64,000 nt of DNA from NCBI RefSeq assembly GCF_900177735.1, contig NZ_FXBB01000007.1, positions 1 through 64,000 of the forward strand. Reading direction: 5' to 3'. Both the position numbers and the translations under genes were made by a program. Shown here piece by piece: positions 14,735-24,429 of the stretch. This DNA is from Dethiosulfovibrio salsuginis. GTDB lineage: Bacteria > Synergistota > Synergistia > Synergistales > Dethiosulfovibrionaceae. Under the pieces are notes generated by a model that saw only the letters and a program-made list of their open reading frames with translations, was not told the origin of the DNA and did not search any database. The first letter of the stretch is position 1, and the number at the start of each line of letters is the position of its first letter.

Positions 14735-16078
14735 CTACCATTTAAGTCCGGTGATGAAGATATAGAGAATCGAAAGAGGGGCGACGAACTTGACGAACAT
14801 CACCCAGGCGTCGAAACCGGCGAAGAGAGGCAGCTTGCCGTTGTTGGTGAGCTCTTCTTTGGCTATGTCCTTTATGACCCATCCGACGAACACACAGATC
14901 AGAAGCCCTCCTATAGGCATCATGATCTGGTCGGTCATGAAGCCAGCGGCGTCGATAAAGTCCTTGCCACCGATCTTAAGGCCGCCTCCGAGGGAGATCG
15001 CCGAGGGGATCCCGAGGAGGAATATAAGGGTTCCCATGGTCCAAGCCGCCTTAGCTCTAGTCCATCCCTTGTCTATGAAGTAGGAACAGGCCACCTCGAG
15101 AAGGGATATGGCGGAGGTAAGTGCCGCCACGAAGAGAAGCAGGAAGAAAAGACCGGACCACATCATCCCACCGGGCATCTTGGAGAATATGCCCGGAAGG
15201 GTTATGAAGGTAAGGCCAGGGCCTGCACCGGGCTCCACTCCGAAGGCGAAAACCGCCGGGAAAACAACAAGGCCGGCGAGAAGGGCCACGAGGGTATCTA
15301 GGAAACACACCTGAGCGGCGGCACCGGGAAGGCTTATGTCTTTCTGGAGGTAACTACCGTAGGTGATCATACAGCCCATTCCCAGGGAAAGGGAGAAGAA
15401 AGCCTGTCCCAGTGCGGCAAGAACGGTGCCAGCGGTGACCTTCGAGAAATCGGGCTTGAGGTAGAACTCTATTCCCGCCCCTGCTCCTTCTAATGTGACC
15501 GATCTGCCGATGAGGATTATCATCAGGATAAAGAGGGCAGGCATGAGGATTTTGCAGTAACGCTCTATGCCTTCACCTACGCCTCTATAGACGACCCATA
15601 TGACGGAAAACATGAATATAGCCTGATAGAGGACCACCATAACAGGATTGGATATAAACCCTCCGAAGGCCTCTCCGGCGTTGCCAGCTCCCGCTATCTC
15701 CATGAGGCCGGTGAAAGAGTGGAGGATATATTTGATCGTCCATCCACCGACCACTCCGTAGTAGGAAAGGATCAAAAAGCCACAGGCCAGACCTAGCCAT
15801 CCCACCATGGGCCAGGCCCCACCTTTGATCTTCTCGAAGGACCCGACGGCGTTAAGCTGTGCCCTTCTTCCTATCACCAGCTCAGCCAACATAACGGAAA
15901 AACCGATACAGGCGACCATCAGAACGTAGATAAGGACGAAAGCTCCCCCTCCGTTAGTCCCTGTGACGTAAGGAAACTTCCATATGTTCCCCAGCCCCAC
16001 GGCAGAGCCTGCCGCAGCTAAAATAAAACCGATTTTGCTCCCCCACTGTTCTCTCTCTTGACCTACTTGATTAGCCAT
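14735..16078 (-). CDS. Sodium-dependent transporter, neurotransmitter:sodium symporter (SNF) family
   Basis: A 447-residue membrane protein of the LeuT/NSS fold, importing amino acids with Na+. The conserved first-helix motif GSAVGLGNIWKFPYVTG, including the unwound GxxxGxGNxWxFP segment, is present, followed by GGGAFVLIY. About 11-12 hydrophobic segments are visible. I chose ATG 16078 (MANQVGQEREQW) after AAAGGAGG. A longer open frame upstream overlaps the promoter. Substrate is unknown; an amino acid used in fermentation is likely given the neighbourhood. Confidence 0.92.
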   Translation of the reverse strand: MANQVGQEREQWGSKIGFILAAAGSAVGLGNIWKFPYVTGTNGGGAFVLIYVLMVACIGFSVMLAELVIGRRAQLNAVGSFEKIKGGAWPMVGWLGLACGFLILSYYGVVGGWTIKYILHSFTGLMEIAGAGNAGEAFGGFISNPVMVVLYQAIFMFSVIWVVYRGVGEGIERYCKILMPALFILMIILIGRSVTLEGAGAGIEFYLKPDFSKVTAGTVLAALGQAFFSLSLGMGCMITYGSYLQKDISLPGAAAQVCFLDTLVALLAGLVVFPAVFAFGVEPGAGPGLTFITLPGIFSKMPGGMMWSGLFFLLLFVAALTSAISLLEVACSYFIDKGWTRAKAAWTMGTLIFLLGIPSAISLGGGLKIGGKDFIDAAGFMTDQIMMPIGGLLICVFVGWVIKDIAKEELTNNGKLPLFAGFDAWVMFVKFVAPLSILYIFITGLKW

Positions 16079-16129
16079 AGACTTAGACCTCCTTTTGTCT
16101 GAATTCGTTTTCTGGACGAATCTGTCCCC

Positions 16130-16157
16130 ATTATACACCAAAGTATGCATGTGAGAA
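16130..16157 (-). promoter_or_regulatory. Promoter of the NSS-family transporter gene
   Basis: TATAAT (16135-16130) preceded at 16 bases by a weak TTCTCA (16157-16152) on the minus strand. The -10 is perfect, the -35 poor. The divergent hypC gene starts about 80 bases away. Confidence 0.5.
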
Positions 16158-16240
16158 CAGTGCTTATTGATGGAGAATATATTCACGTCGGTTAAGAAGC
16201 AGCGGAAGATGTAAAATATAACGAGGAAGGGGATGGTTAT

Positions 16241-16471
16241 ATGTGTCTTGCGATACCTCACAGGATCGTGGAGATTTTAGAGGGCAACAGGGCGACAGCC
16301 AGGGCGGGGTCGGTGGTAAGGGAGATAAGGACCGACTTCATCGGATCTCCGGAGCCCGGGGAGAACGTACTGGTACACGGTGGCTTCGCCATTCAGAGAA
16401 TATCCCCCAAAGACGGCGAGGAGCTGAACGACCTGTGGGGCAAAATCAGGGATCTCGCAGGGGAGGTATAA
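16241..16471 (+). CDS. hypC: Hydrogenase maturation chaperone HypC
   Basis: A 76-residue HypC/HupF protein beginning MCLAIPHRIVEI. The conserved Cys2 binds the Fe(CN)2CO unit during [NiFe]-hydrogenase maturation. It interacts with HypD, encoded one base downstream. No hydrogenase structural genes, hypA, hypB or hypF are in the window. It is the first gene of a three-gene hypCDE operon, divergent from the transporter gene. Confidence 0.95.
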   Translation: MCLAIPHRIVEILEGNRATARAGSVVREIRTDFIGSPEPGENVLVHGGFAIQRISPKDGEELNDLWGKIRDLAGEV

Positions 16472-16472
16472 C

Positions 16473-17498
16473 GTGATAAGGATCATGGAGGTCTGCGGCA
16501 CCCACACTACGTCCATCTTTCGCCACGGACTAAGGGAGGCCCTGCCCGGCAACATAAAGCTCATATCGGGGCCCGGCTGCCCGGTGTGCGTCACCTCTCA
16601 AGGGGAGATAGACCAGGCGGTCAAACTTTCGGAGAGCAAAGACGTTATCGTAGCCACCTACGGCGACATGGTCAGGGTTCCAGGATCCAGCGGATCTTTA
16701 GCGGACAGAAGAGCCCAGGGAGCGGACGTTCGGGTAGTCCTGTCGGCCTCTCAGTGTATCGACCTAGCCAGAGAGAACCCAAAAAAACAGGTGGTCTTTC
16801 TAGCGGTAGGCTTCGAGACCACCGCACCGGCGACGGCAGCGACGGTCCTCCAGGCCCATAGAGAGGGCATCGACAATCTGTCGATTCTGTGTTTCCACAA
16901 AAAAGTCCCTCCCGCCCTGAGGACACTGGCGGAACAGAGTTGGTCAATCGACGGCCTGCTTCTGCCGGGAAACGTGGCTGTCATACTGGGACACGAACCT
17001 TTTCGTTTTCTGCCCGAAGAACGGGGAATCCCATCGGTCATAGGAGGCTTCAGCCCCGGTGAAATTTTATCCGCACTGGGAGAGCTGCTGAGGCAGATCA
17101 AGGCCGGATCTCCAAAACTGACCTCCTGTTATTCGTCGGTGGTGAGGCCCGAGGGAAACCCTATAGCCATAGACCTCATGAGAAAAGTGTTCAAAAGCGG
17201 CACAGCCCTGTGGAGGGGCCTAGGCCCTATAGAGGACAGTGGCATGGTCCTAAGGGAAGAGTTCCTCTCGATGGACGGTTCCATCAGGTTTAGCCTGAAA
17301 ACCGAGGAAACCCCGGATCCCGAGGGCTGCATATGCGGCAGGGTCCTGTCCGGCCTCAGCGAGCCGAAAGACTGCCCGCTGTTTGGGGGGATATGCACCC
17401 CTGTGACACCGGTAGGCCCCTGCATGGTCTCCGGCGAAGGCACCTGCTCCGCCTGGTTCAGATACGGCAGAAAGGAATTGATCCGATGGAAAAGCTGA
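16473..17498 (+). CDS. hypD: Hydrogenase formation protein HypD
   Basis: A 341-residue Fe-S scaffold protein. With HypC and HypE it assembles the Fe(CN)2CO group of [NiFe]-hydrogenases. Family motifs seen: MEVCGTHT (catalytic cysteine), SGPGCPVCVT, and a C-terminal cysteine set (CICGRVLSG, CPLFGGICTP, GPCMVSGEGTC) for the 4Fe-4S cluster. The start is GTG 16473, after GGGGAGG and only one base past hypC. It overlaps hypE by 13 bases, so the genes are translationally coupled. Confidence 0.95.
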   Translation: MIRIMEVCGTHTTSIFRHGLREALPGNIKLISGPGCPVCVTSQGEIDQAVKLSESKDVIVATYGDMVRVPGSSGSLADRRAQGADVRVVLSASQCIDLARENPKKQVVFLAVGFETTAPATAATVLQAHREGIDNLSILCFHKKVPPALRTLAEQSWSIDGLLLPGNVAVILGHEPFRFLPEERGIPSVIGGFSPGEILSALGELLRQIKAGSPKLTSCYSSVVRPEGNPIAIDLMRKVFKSGTALWRGLGPIEDSGMVLREEFLSMDGSIRFSLKTEETPDPEGCICGRVLSGLSEPKDCPLFGGICTPVTPVGPCMVSGEGTCSAWFRYGRKELIRWKS

Positions 17499-18469
17499 CT
17501 CTAGGCCACGGAACAGGAGGAAGGCTCACGGCGGACCTCATAAAGAGCTTTTCCTCCCAGTTCGGAGAGGCTCTTACAGGAAAAGAGCTTGAGGACTGCT
17601 CTATGATAACCTCCGACATGGCCATAACCATCGACGGCTTCACCGTCTCCCCTAGGGTGTTTCCAGGAGGGGACATAGGCAAGCTGGCGGTATGCGGAGG
17701 CACCAACGACCTGGCGGTGAGGGGAGCTAAGCCCCTGTTTCTCGCTATGTCCATAATCGCCGAAGAAGGGCTGGACCAGGAGGAGCTTCTGTCCTACGGA
17801 AGAAGCGCCGCTTCGGTCTGTCTGGAGATCGGCGCAAAGCTGGTGGCAGGGGACACCAAAGTGGTCCCTAAAGGGGCGGCGGACGGGGTTTTTATAACCC
17901 TGGCCTCCGTCGGAAAGACCGAGAACCCTCTTGGGATGTCCCGGATAGAGACAGGGGATAAAATAGCGGTCACCACCTCCATAGGCAGACACGGCGCCAC
18001 CATAGGGGCCCTGAGGTACGACCTATCGGTGGAGGGCCTTAAAAGCGACTGTGCCGCCCTCTGGCCCCTTTTAGGCCCTTTGGCGAAGATGGAGGGGATA
18101 AAGGCCATGAGGGACTGCACCAGAGGAGGGCTTGGGACAGCCCTTTGCGAGTGGGCGGAGGGAATCGGAAAGGGAATAGAGATCGACGAATCGTCGATCC
18201 CTATGGATCAGGGAGTTCTCTCGGTCTGCGACATACTGGGCTTCGACCCTCTCCATCTGGCCTGCGAGGGCTGCGCCATCGTAGCCTACCGACCGGACCA
18301 GGAGGACCGTGTCCTGTCGGCCCTCAGGTCCCATCCACTGGGAATCGACGCCGCCGCCATAGGGAAGGTGGTCGACGGGCATCCCGGAATGGTCGGGATG
18401 AATACGGCCTCCGGCGGAATGAGGGTTGTGGATATGCCGATCGGGGAGGTACTTCCCAGGATATGCTAA
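17486..18469 (+). CDS. hypE: Hydrogenase maturation protein HypE
   Basis: A 327-residue ATP-dependent dehydratase of the PurM/AIR-synthetase fold. It converts the carbamoylated C-terminal cysteine to a thiocyanate for cyanide ligand delivery. It opens MEKLTLGHGTGGRLT and ends with the diagnostic PRIC tail carrying the catalytic cysteine. ATG 17486 lies inside the end of hypD; longer upstream frames only repeat hypD sequence in another phase. The gene ends at a strong terminator shared with ymdB. Confidence 0.95.
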   Translation: MEKLTLGHGTGGRLTADLIKSFSSQFGEALTGKELEDCSMITSDMAITIDGFTVSPRVFPGGDIGKLAVCGGTNDLAVRGAKPLFLAMSIIAEEGLDQEELLSYGRSAASVCLEIGAKLVAGDTKVVPKGAADGVFITLASVGKTENPLGMSRIETGDKIAVTTSIGRHGATIGALRYDLSVEGLKSDCAALWPLLGPLAKMEGIKAMRDCTRGGLGTALCEWAEGIGKGIEIDESSIPMDQGVLSVCDILGFDPLHLACEGCAIVAYRPDQEDRVLSALRSHPLGIDAAAIGKVVDGHPGMVGMNTASGGMRVVDMPIGEVLPRIC

Positions 18470-18516
18470 AAAAAGCCCATCGAAGCCATGTTCATAGCTT
18501 CGATGGGCTTTTTTTT
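18468..18516. terminator. Bidirectional terminator between hypE and ymdB
   Basis: Long stem AAAAAAAGCCCATCGAAGC with GCTTCGATGGGCTTTTTTTT and a ten-base loop, between convergent genes, with A and T runs on either side. Confidence 0.88.
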
Positions 18517-19300
18517 ACCAGAGCTCCGCTTCTTTTACGACAACCCTCTTTATGTCCAGGGCTATTCCAGACTCGTCGTCTATATGGACGACCACACCGT
18601 TCAGTCGCACGTCCTCCTCGGCCACCTCGAACTTGGAGGGAAGGCCGGTCAGAAACTTAGGCAGGACGCTCTCTAACTTCATCCCTATGGCACTGGCGAA
18701 AGATCCGGTCATACCTACGTCGGATATATAGGCGGTTCCTCCGGGGAGGACCTCCTCGTCGGCGGTCTGAACGTGGGTATGGGTTCCGACAAAGGCGGAG
18801 ACCCTGCCGTCCAGATAGGCCCCTAGAACCCTCTTCTCCGAGGTGGCCTCGGCGTGGAAGTCTATAAAAACCGGAACGTCCCCCAGTTCGGCCAATATGC
18901 CGTCTATACAGCGAAAGGGACAGTCTATATCGGGCATAAAGACCCTGCCCTGAAGGCTGACCACCCCCAGGGAGAGGGAACCTTTTTTTATGACCGACAC
19001 CCCCTGGCCGGGACAGCCGGGAGGGTAATTGGCGGGCCTGAGGATTCTTGGCTCCTGATCGAGGATAGGATAGATCTCCTTTTTATCCCAGATATGGTTT
19101 CCCGAGGTGAGACAGTCTATTCCGGTGGAAAACAGCTCTTCAGCCACCTTGGCGGTGAGGCCCCTCCCTGCCGCTGCGTTCTCGCCGTTGGCAATTACGA
19201 AATCGAAAGGTCCGTGATGCTCTCTGAGGTAGGGCAGTGCCTGGCCGGTTATGGACCGACCGGGCTTACCTACCATATCGCCTATAAAAAGGACCTTCAT
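18515..19300 (-). CDS. ymdB: YmdB-family metallophosphoesterase
   Basis: A 261-residue calcineurin-like phosphoesterase of the YmdB type (TIGR00282), a cyclic-nucleotide phosphodiesterase in Bacillus. Metal-binding motifs in order: FIGDMVGKPGR at the N-terminus, NGEN (about 38-41), SGNHIWD (about 66-72), DFHAEATSEK (about 148-157) and GTHTHVQTAD (about 176-185). It begins one base after rny, a pairing conserved in many bacteria. Its effect on RNA turnover or development here is unknown. Confidence 0.93.
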   Translation of the reverse strand: MKVLFIGDMVGKPGRSITGQALPYLREHHGPFDFVIANGENAAAGRGLTAKVAEELFSTGIDCLTSGNHIWDKKEIYPILDQEPRILRPANYPPGCPGQGVSVIKKGSLSLGVVSLQGRVFMPDIDCPFRCIDGILAELGDVPVFIDFHAEATSEKRVLGAYLDGRVSAFVGTHTHVQTADEEVLPGGTAYISDVGMTGSFASAIGMKLESVLPKFLTGLPSKFEVAEEDVRLNGVVVHIDDESGIALDIKRVVVKEAELW

Positions 19301-19301
19301 G

Positions 19302-20840
19302 CTACTTGGCGTACTCCACCGCCCGGAACTCCTTTATGGCGGTTACCTTTATCTGTCCGGGGTACTTCATCTCTTCCTCTATCTTCTTTGCTACATCGAA
19401 GGCCAGTTTGTTTATGACCCCTTCGTCGGAGATATTAGGGGCGACCATGACCCTAACCTCCCTGCCCGCCTGGATTGCGTAGGCCTTGGACACGTCCTTG
19501 AAGGACTTTGCCAAGGTCTCCAGCTTCTCAAGCCTCTTGACGTAGGCGTCCAGGCTTTCCCGTCTGGCACCGGGCCTGGCGGCACTGATGGCGTCGGCGG
19601 AGGCGACTATTACGTCGTAGACCGACTGTATCTCCATGTCCTCGTGATGGGCTCCTATGGCGTTTATTATCTCCGGTGGTTCGTTGTACCTCTTGGCAAG
19701 GTCCGCCCCTATGAGAGCGTGAGGTCCCTCTATCTTGTGGTCCACCGCCTTGCCGATATCGTGAAGGAGGCCCGCCCTCTTGGCGAGATCCTCGTCGGCC
19801 CCTAGCTCCGCTGCGATAATACCGGAGATATGGGCTACCTCCATACTGTGCTGAAGGCCGTTTTGGCCGTAACTATAGCGATACTTGAGGGATCCCACCA
19901 ACCGGATCAGGTCTACGTGCATATGTTTGATCCCAAGGTCCAGAAGGCACTGCTCCCCTGCCTCCATAATCGACTCCTCCACCTCTTCGGTGGCCTTCTG
20001 GATAAGCTCCTCAATTCTGGCAGGGTGTATTCTGCCGTCGTTTACCAGCCTCTCCAGGGATATCCTGGCTATCTCCCGTCTCACAGGATCGAAACAGCTC
20101 AGAGTGACCGCCTCAGGGGTATCGTCGACTATTAAGTCGACGCCGGTCTCGGTCTCGAAGGCCCTTATGTTACGGCCCTCCCTGCCGATAATCCGGCCTT
20201 TCATCTCGTCGGAAGGAAGGTTGACCACGCTGACCGCCACATCGGAGGAGTGCTCCACCGCACAACGCTGGATAGCTGTGACGATGATCTCCCTGGCCTT
20301 TCTGGCGGCCTCCCAACGGGCCTTCTCCTCCAGGTCCTTTATGAGCATACCGAGAGAGTGCTGGGCCTTATCCTCCACCTCTTTCATGAGGATATCCTTG
20401 GCCTGATCTCTGGTAAGCTGGGCTATCTCCTCCAGCTTCTCGACCTGTTCCTGTTTGATCTTATCCGCCTCCTGAAGCTTTTTCTCCGCCCCATCGAGCT
20501 TGCTCTTCAGGTCGTCTTCCCTCCTGGAGACCCGGTCTAGCTTCTTATCCAGATTCTCCTCCTTCTGTTCCAATCGCCTTTCGGCCCTCTGAAGCTCGGA
20601 CCTTCTGTCCTTCGCCTCTTTCTCCGCTTCCTGCCTCATCTGAAAGACTTCTTCTCTGACCTCCGAGAGAGTTTCCCTTTTTCGCTGCTCCCCGTCCTTG
20701 ACAGCCTTTTTCACAATCTGATCGGCCTGTTTTTGGGCACTAAGGAGATGCTTTCCCCCGAGAGATCTGGAGATCAGGAGCCCTCCAGCGACGCCGAAAG
20801 CCAGCCCCGCCACGACTCCCAATATGACTGTAGATTCCAT
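19302..20840 (-). CDS. rny: Ribonuclease Y
   Basis: A 512-residue membrane-anchored endoribonuclease initiating mRNA decay. Architecture: one N-terminal membrane helix (about 3-25), a long charged coiled coil (about 30-190), a KH domain around [15 protein letters not shown], and the HD phosphohydrolase domain with [11 protein letters not shown] (about 348-358). Length and ending (EFRAVEYAK) are typical. A good promoter lies about 45-70 bases upstream, and AGGAGTTG precedes the ATG. Confidence 0.96.
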   Translation of the reverse strand: MESTVILGVVAGLAFGVAGGLLISRSLGGKHLLSAQKQADQIVKKAVKDGEQRKRETLSEVREEVFQMRQEAEKEAKDRRSELQRAERRLEQKEENLDKKLDRVSRREDDLKSKLDGAEKKLQEADKIKQEQVEKLEEIAQLTRDQAKDILMKEVEDKAQHSLGMLIKDLEEKARWEAARKAREIIVTAIQRCAVEHSSDVAVSVVNLPSDEMKGRIIGREGRNIRAFETETGVDLIVDDTPEAVTLSCFDPVRREIARISLERLVNDGRIHPARIEELIQKATEEVEESIMEAGEQCLLDLGIKHMHVDLIRLVGSLKYRYSYGQNGLQHSMEVAHISGIIAAELGADEDLAKRAGLLHDIGKAVDHKIEGPHALIGADLAKRYNEPPEIINAIGAHHEDMEIQSVYDVIVASADAISAARPGARRESLDAYVKRLEKLETLAKSFKDVSKAYAIQAGREVRVMVAPNISDEGVINKLAFDVAKKIEEEMKYPGQIKVTAIKEFRAVEYAK

Positions 20841-20883
20841 AGACAGATCTCAACTCCTTCATTTAATGACACTCATGGTGCCT

Positions 20884-20912
20884 ATTGTACAGGTTCTGTA
20901 AAAAGCCAACAA
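20884..20912 (-). promoter_or_regulatory. Promoter of rny-ymdB
   Basis: TTGTTG (20912-20907), 17-base spacer, TACAAT (20889-20884) on the minus strand. Confidence 0.65.
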
Positions 20913-20926
20913 GTCCTGAGAGTACA

Positions 20927-20960
20927 TAAAAAAAGAGGAACCTTAAGGCTCCTCTTTTTT
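20927..20960 (-). terminator. Terminator overlapping the end of the Rrf2 gene
   Basis: AAAAAAGAGGAACC-TTAA-GGCTCCTCTTTTTT forms a stem with one mismatch and a T run on the minus strand. It overlaps the last codons of the regulator gene. Confidence 0.7.
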
Positions 20961-21377
20961 GCCGCATCGCAGCTCGTATTCCTCTATTATGTCCTGGAGG
21001 GAGGTTCTGGAGGTCACCGACTTTATGGCCTCCGCCACCTTCTCCCACAGAAACCTGGCGGGGCAACAACCTCCCCTGTCGCATGTGCCGTGATCGACGC
21101 AGTCGGATATACTGATAGGCCCCTCAAGTGCGTCCACTATTTCGTCGGCGAAGATCTCCGAGGGATGACGGCTCAGGAGATAACCTCCCTGGGCACCTCT
21201 AACGCTGGAGACGAGGCCGGACCTCCTGAGCTTGGCGAAAAGCTGCTCCAGATAGCTCTCCGACAGGGACTGGTTTCTGGCGACCTCGCTTATGGATATG
21301 GGCTTTTCCGTGCCATACCCCTTAGCCAGATCTATCATGGCCCTGAGGCCGTATCTGGTCTTAGTGGAAAGCTTCAA
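20943..21377 (-). CDS. Rrf2-family transcriptional regulator, Fe-S type
   Basis: A 144-residue winged-helix regulator of the Rrf2 family (IscR/NsrR/CymR group). It has the N-terminal MKLSTKTRYGLRAM, the recognition region SLSESYLEQLFAKLRRSGLV and the wing GAQGGYLL. A cysteine cluster C93, C99, C104, C105 (DHGTCDRGGCCPAR) suggests it binds an iron-sulfur cluster and senses redox, Fe-S or NO state. It stands alone, with no isc/suf genes adjacent, so the regulon cannot be told from here. It may repress its own strong promoter. Confidence 0.9.
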   Translation of the reverse strand: MKLSTKTRYGLRAMIDLAKGYGTEKPISISEVARNQSLSESYLEQLFAKLRRSGLVSSVRGAQGGYLLSRHPSEIFADEIVDALEGPISISDCVDHGTCDRGGCCPARFLWEKVAEAIKSVTSRTSLQDIIEEYELRCGKKEEP

Positions 21378-21424
21378 GGATGACCACCTCTTCCGTAAAT
21401 AGGCCTAATCCAGACCTTTAGAAG

Positions 21425-21453
21425 AGGATATAATACCCCACCTTATTTGTCAA
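21425..21453 (-). promoter_or_regulatory. Promoter of the Rrf2 regulator gene
   Basis: A perfect TTGACA (21453-21448) is followed by AATAAGGTGGGGTAT and then TATATC (15-base spacer) or TATCCT (17). The AT-rich overlap is a plausible autoregulatory site. Confidence 0.5.
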
Positions 21454-21466
21454 GAATTGTCCAGAG

Positions 21467-23131
21467 CTAGGGATCCTGAAAAACCGCCCCTTTATCGCCG
21501 GAGGTGACGAAACTGCGGTATCTCCTCATGTAGGACATCTCCGTCTCCTGACAGGAGGGAACCCAGTCCTTTCTCCTGATCTCCAATTCCTCCTCGTCCA
21601 CCAGTAAATCAAGCCTCCTGGCCGGTATATCGATGGAGATGATATCGCCGTCCCTGACCAGGCCAATAGGACCACCGGAGGCCGCCTCGGGGGACACGTG
21701 GCCTATGGAGGCTCCCCTGGTGGCGCCGGAGAACCGTCCATCGGTTATGAGGGCCACCGAGCTGCCCTGACCCCTTCCCATTATGGCGGAGGTGGGGGCC
21801 AGCATCTCCCTCATTCCAGGCCCTCCCTTAGGTCCTTCGTAGCGGATGACTATGACGTCGCCGTCCACTATGACCCCTGCCATAATGGCGGCGCTGGCGT
21901 CCTCCTCCGAGTCGAATACCCTGGCTGGGCCACGGTGTACCATCATCTCAGCCATCACAGCGGTCTGCTTTACGACCGACCCATCGGGGGCCAAAGATCC
22001 CTTGAGTACCGCTATGCCACCCTCTGGATCCACCGGGGCCGACAGAGGTCTGATGACGTTCCGATCCGAGACGGAACAGGAGGCCAGGTTCTCCGACAGG
22101 GGTCTGCCGGTACAGGTCATCACGTCACCGTGGAGCAGCCCCCCGTCCAGCAGTTCCTTCATGACCGCCTGGATCCCTCCGGCCCTCCAGAGGTCCTCTA
22201 TATGGTGCCGACCTCCTGGGCTCATGCTGCAAAGGTGGGGAGTCCTTCTGCTTATCCTGTCCATATCGTCCAGAGTCAGGCTGATTCCTGCCGCATGGGC
22301 TACGGCAGGCAGGTGTAAGGCGGTGTTGGTCGAGCCGCCTAAGGCCATATCAACCGCCACGGCGTTCTCAAAGGCCCTCTCGGTAAGAATGGACGACGGC
22401 CTGACGTCCTCTTTGACCAGGTCCATGATCCTCCTGCCTGCGTCCTTGGCGAGCCTGTCCCTGGCGGCGTAGACCGCCGGGATGGTTCCGTTGCCTGGGA
22501 GGGCTATTCCCAGTGCCTCCATCATACAGTTCATGGTGTTGGCGGTGAACATGCCGGAACAGGAACCGCAGGTGGGACAGGCCCAGTCCTCAAGCTCCTT
22601 AAGCTCCTGGTCGGAGATGGCCCCTACCGCCTTTTTGCCCACCGCCTCGAATACGGTGCTCAGATCGGTGGCACAATCCTTGCCCACCCCGGCCATCATA
22701 GGACCGCCGCTGACCACTATGGCCGGTATATCAAGGGTCGACGCCGCCATAGCCATCGCTGGGATTATCTTGTCGCAGTTTGTCACCAGCACAAGACCGT
22801 CCAGACCGTGAGCCTGGGTCATAAGCTCTATGGAATCCTTTATAAGCTCCCTGCTGGGGAGGGAGAACTTCATGCCCTTATGGCCCATGGCTATGCCGTC
22901 GCAGACCCCTATAACAGGGAACTCCAACGGTAGTCCTCCTCCGGCGTAGACCCCGTCCTTGACCGCCTGGGCTATCCTGTTGAGGTGGATGTGCCCTGGG
23001 ATTATGGAGTTATAGGCGTTGACGACCCCTATCCAGGGCCTCTCTATCTCCCAATCGGTGTAGCCGTTGGCCTTTAAAAGAGACCTATGTGGGGCCCTCT
23101 CAAAACCCTTTTTCACGTTGTCGCTGTTCAA
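21467..23131 (-). CDS. ilvD: Dihydroxy-acid dehydratase (IlvD/Edd family)
   Basis: A 554-residue Fe-S dehydratase. Motifs: [14 protein letters not shown] (about 38-50), [10 protein letters not shown] (C77), TNCDKIIP (C119) and [15 protein letters not shown]. Sequence and length fit dihydroxy-acid dehydratase of valine/isoleucine synthesis. However, it is the last gene of a TRAP transporter unit under a FadR-type regulator and has no branched-chain synthesis genes nearby. It may therefore dehydrate an imported sugar acid instead. The stop codon is 18 bases from dctM on one side, with no terminator seen downstream. Confidence 0.88.
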   Translation of the reverse strand: MNSDNVKKGFERAPHRSLLKANGYTDWEIERPWIGVVNAYNSIIPGHIHLNRIAQAVKDGVYAGGGLPLEFPVIGVCDGIAMGHKGMKFSLPSRELIKDSIELMTQAHGLDGLVLVTNCDKIIPAMAMAASTLDIPAIVVSGGPMMAGVGKDCATDLSTVFEAVGKKAVGAISDQELKELEDWACPTCGSCSGMFTANTMNCMMEALGIALPGNGTIPAVYAARDRLAKDAGRRIMDLVKEDVRPSSILTERAFENAVAVDMALGGSTNTALHLPAVAHAAGISLTLDDMDRISRRTPHLCSMSPGGRHHIEDLWRAGGIQAVMKELLDGGLLHGDVMTCTGRPLSENLASCSVSDRNVIRPLSAPVDPEGGIAVLKGSLAPDGSVVKQTAVMAEMMVHRGPARVFDSEEDASAAIMAGVIVDGDVIVIRYEGPKGGPGMREMLAPTSAIMGRGQGSSVALITDGRFSGATRGASIGHVSPEAASGGPIGLVRDGDIISIDIPARRLDLLVDEEELEIRRKDWVPSCQETEMSYMRRYRSFVTSGDKGAVFQDP

Positions 23132-23148
23132 GTCAAATACCCCCTAAA

Positions 23149-24429
23149 CTATCCCCAAATCAGCCCCGGCAAGAAAAGCACCAGCCGAGGAACGTAGGTC
23201 GCGATAAACAGCACCGCCACCAGAATAGCCACCATAGGCACTATAGGACGGCTTATCCGCTCCACCGGGAGACCGGTCACCGCACTAGCGACGTAAATAT
23301 TTATGGCTACCGGCGGTGTCGCCATCCCTATGGCAAGCCCTACCGCCAGAATGACCCCGAAATGGATCAGATTCCCCCCGAGCTGGATTATAGTCGGCAG
23401 AAATATAGGGGTCAGTATTATAAGGGCCGACGACGTCTCCATGACCATTCCCGCCAACAGGACCACCACCACTATGGTGAAGTAAACCATGGCCTTGCTG
23501 CCGCCAGCGAAGCCCAGCAACGCCCCAGCTACGGCCTCGGGAACCTCGTAGAAGGCAAGTCCCCAACCGAAGAGCTGGGAGGTCGCTATGATGAACATTA
23601 TGAGCGACGACGTCACCCCCGCCCCGACCACCAATTTATAGAATTTATCCCATGTCATGGACCTGTATATGAAGAAGGCCACGAACAACGAGTAGACCAC
23701 CGCTATCGCCGCCGCCTCGGAGGGAGTGAAGAAGCCGGAGAAAATACCTCCCAGGATTATCACAGGGGTCATAAGCCCCCAGGTCGACGCCTTAAAACGG
23801 CGGAACCTCTCCTCCTTTGAGACCTCCGGAGAGGAGGGATAGTTCCTCCTTCTGGCGACCACCAAAGCCAGAGCTATAAGACCCAGGCCCATAAGGACCC
23901 CTGGCACGAACCCACCCATAAAGAGCTTTGCCACCGACTCACCGGCTATAACGGCGTAGAGCACCATTGGGACGCTAGGTGGTATAACCACCCCGATGGT
24001 CCCGGAGGCGGCTATGAGGGCTGAGGAAAAGTCCAGGTCATATCCCTTCTCCTTCAGGTCCGGCAGCAACGCCGACCCAACCGCGGCGGTGGTCGCCGCC
24101 CCGGAGCCGGAGATTGCGGCGATGAACATAGACGCCACTATGGAAACGATGGAAAGGCCGCCTTTTATCCTGCCCAAAGACGCCTCGGCGAAGGCGACTA
24201 TCCTCTCGGAGATACCCCCTTTAGCCAGGATATCCCCCGCCAGGATGAAAAAGGGGACCGCCACCAGGGCAAAGGAGTTGTTGCCGGTGAACATCATCTG
24301 AGGGACCATCTGGAGCGGCAGGCCATCCATCACAAGAACCACCGTAGAGGCTATCCCAACCGCCAGCCCTATGGGCATACCGAGTGCCATCAGCAGGAAA
24401 AAAGCCCCGGCCAGAACCGCACCCATCAC
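23149..24429 (-). CDS. dctM: TRAP transporter large permease (DctM type)
   Basis: A 426-residue polytopic membrane protein with about 12 helices. It is the large subunit of a tripartite ATP-independent periplasmic transporter moving an organic acid with Na+. Family blocks: GMPIGLAVGIAS, NNSFALVAVPFFILAGDILAKGG near the N-terminus and FLPTIIQLG...GMATPPVAINIYVAS near the C-terminus. It overlaps dctQ by four bases, so translation is coupled, and is followed by ilvD. Confidence 0.94.
   Translation of the reverse strand: MMGAVLAGAFFLLMALGMPIGLAVGIASTVVLVMDGLPLQMVPQMMFTGNNSFALVAVPFFILAGDILAKGGISERIVAFAEASLGRIKGGLSIVSIVASMFIAAISGSGAATTAAVGSALLPDLKEKGYDLDFSSALIAASGTIGVVIPPSVPMVLYAVIAGESVAKLFMGGFVPGVLMGLGLIALALVVARRRNYPSSPEVSKEERFRRFKASTWGLMTPVIILGGIFSGFFTPSEAAAIAVVYSLFVAFFIYRSMTWDKFYKLVVGAGVTSSLIMFIIATSQLFGWGLAFYEVPEAVAGALLGFAGGSKAMVYFTIVVVVLLAGMVMETSSALIILTPIFLPTIIQLGGNLIHFGVILAVGLAIGMATPPVAINIYVASAVTGLPVERISRPIVPMVAILVAVLFIATYVPRLVLFLPGLIWG

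Noticed and set aside
14443-14745. Several short reading frames inside the repeat (also at 25878-26213 and 38525-38894)
   Set aside because: They arise from repeat sequence on both strands in several phases, with no ribosome sites; similarity between copies reflects the DNA repeat.
16079-16261. N-terminal extension of the NSS transporter
   Set aside because: The extension would cover the TATAAT promoter, and a good ribosome site precedes ATG 16078.
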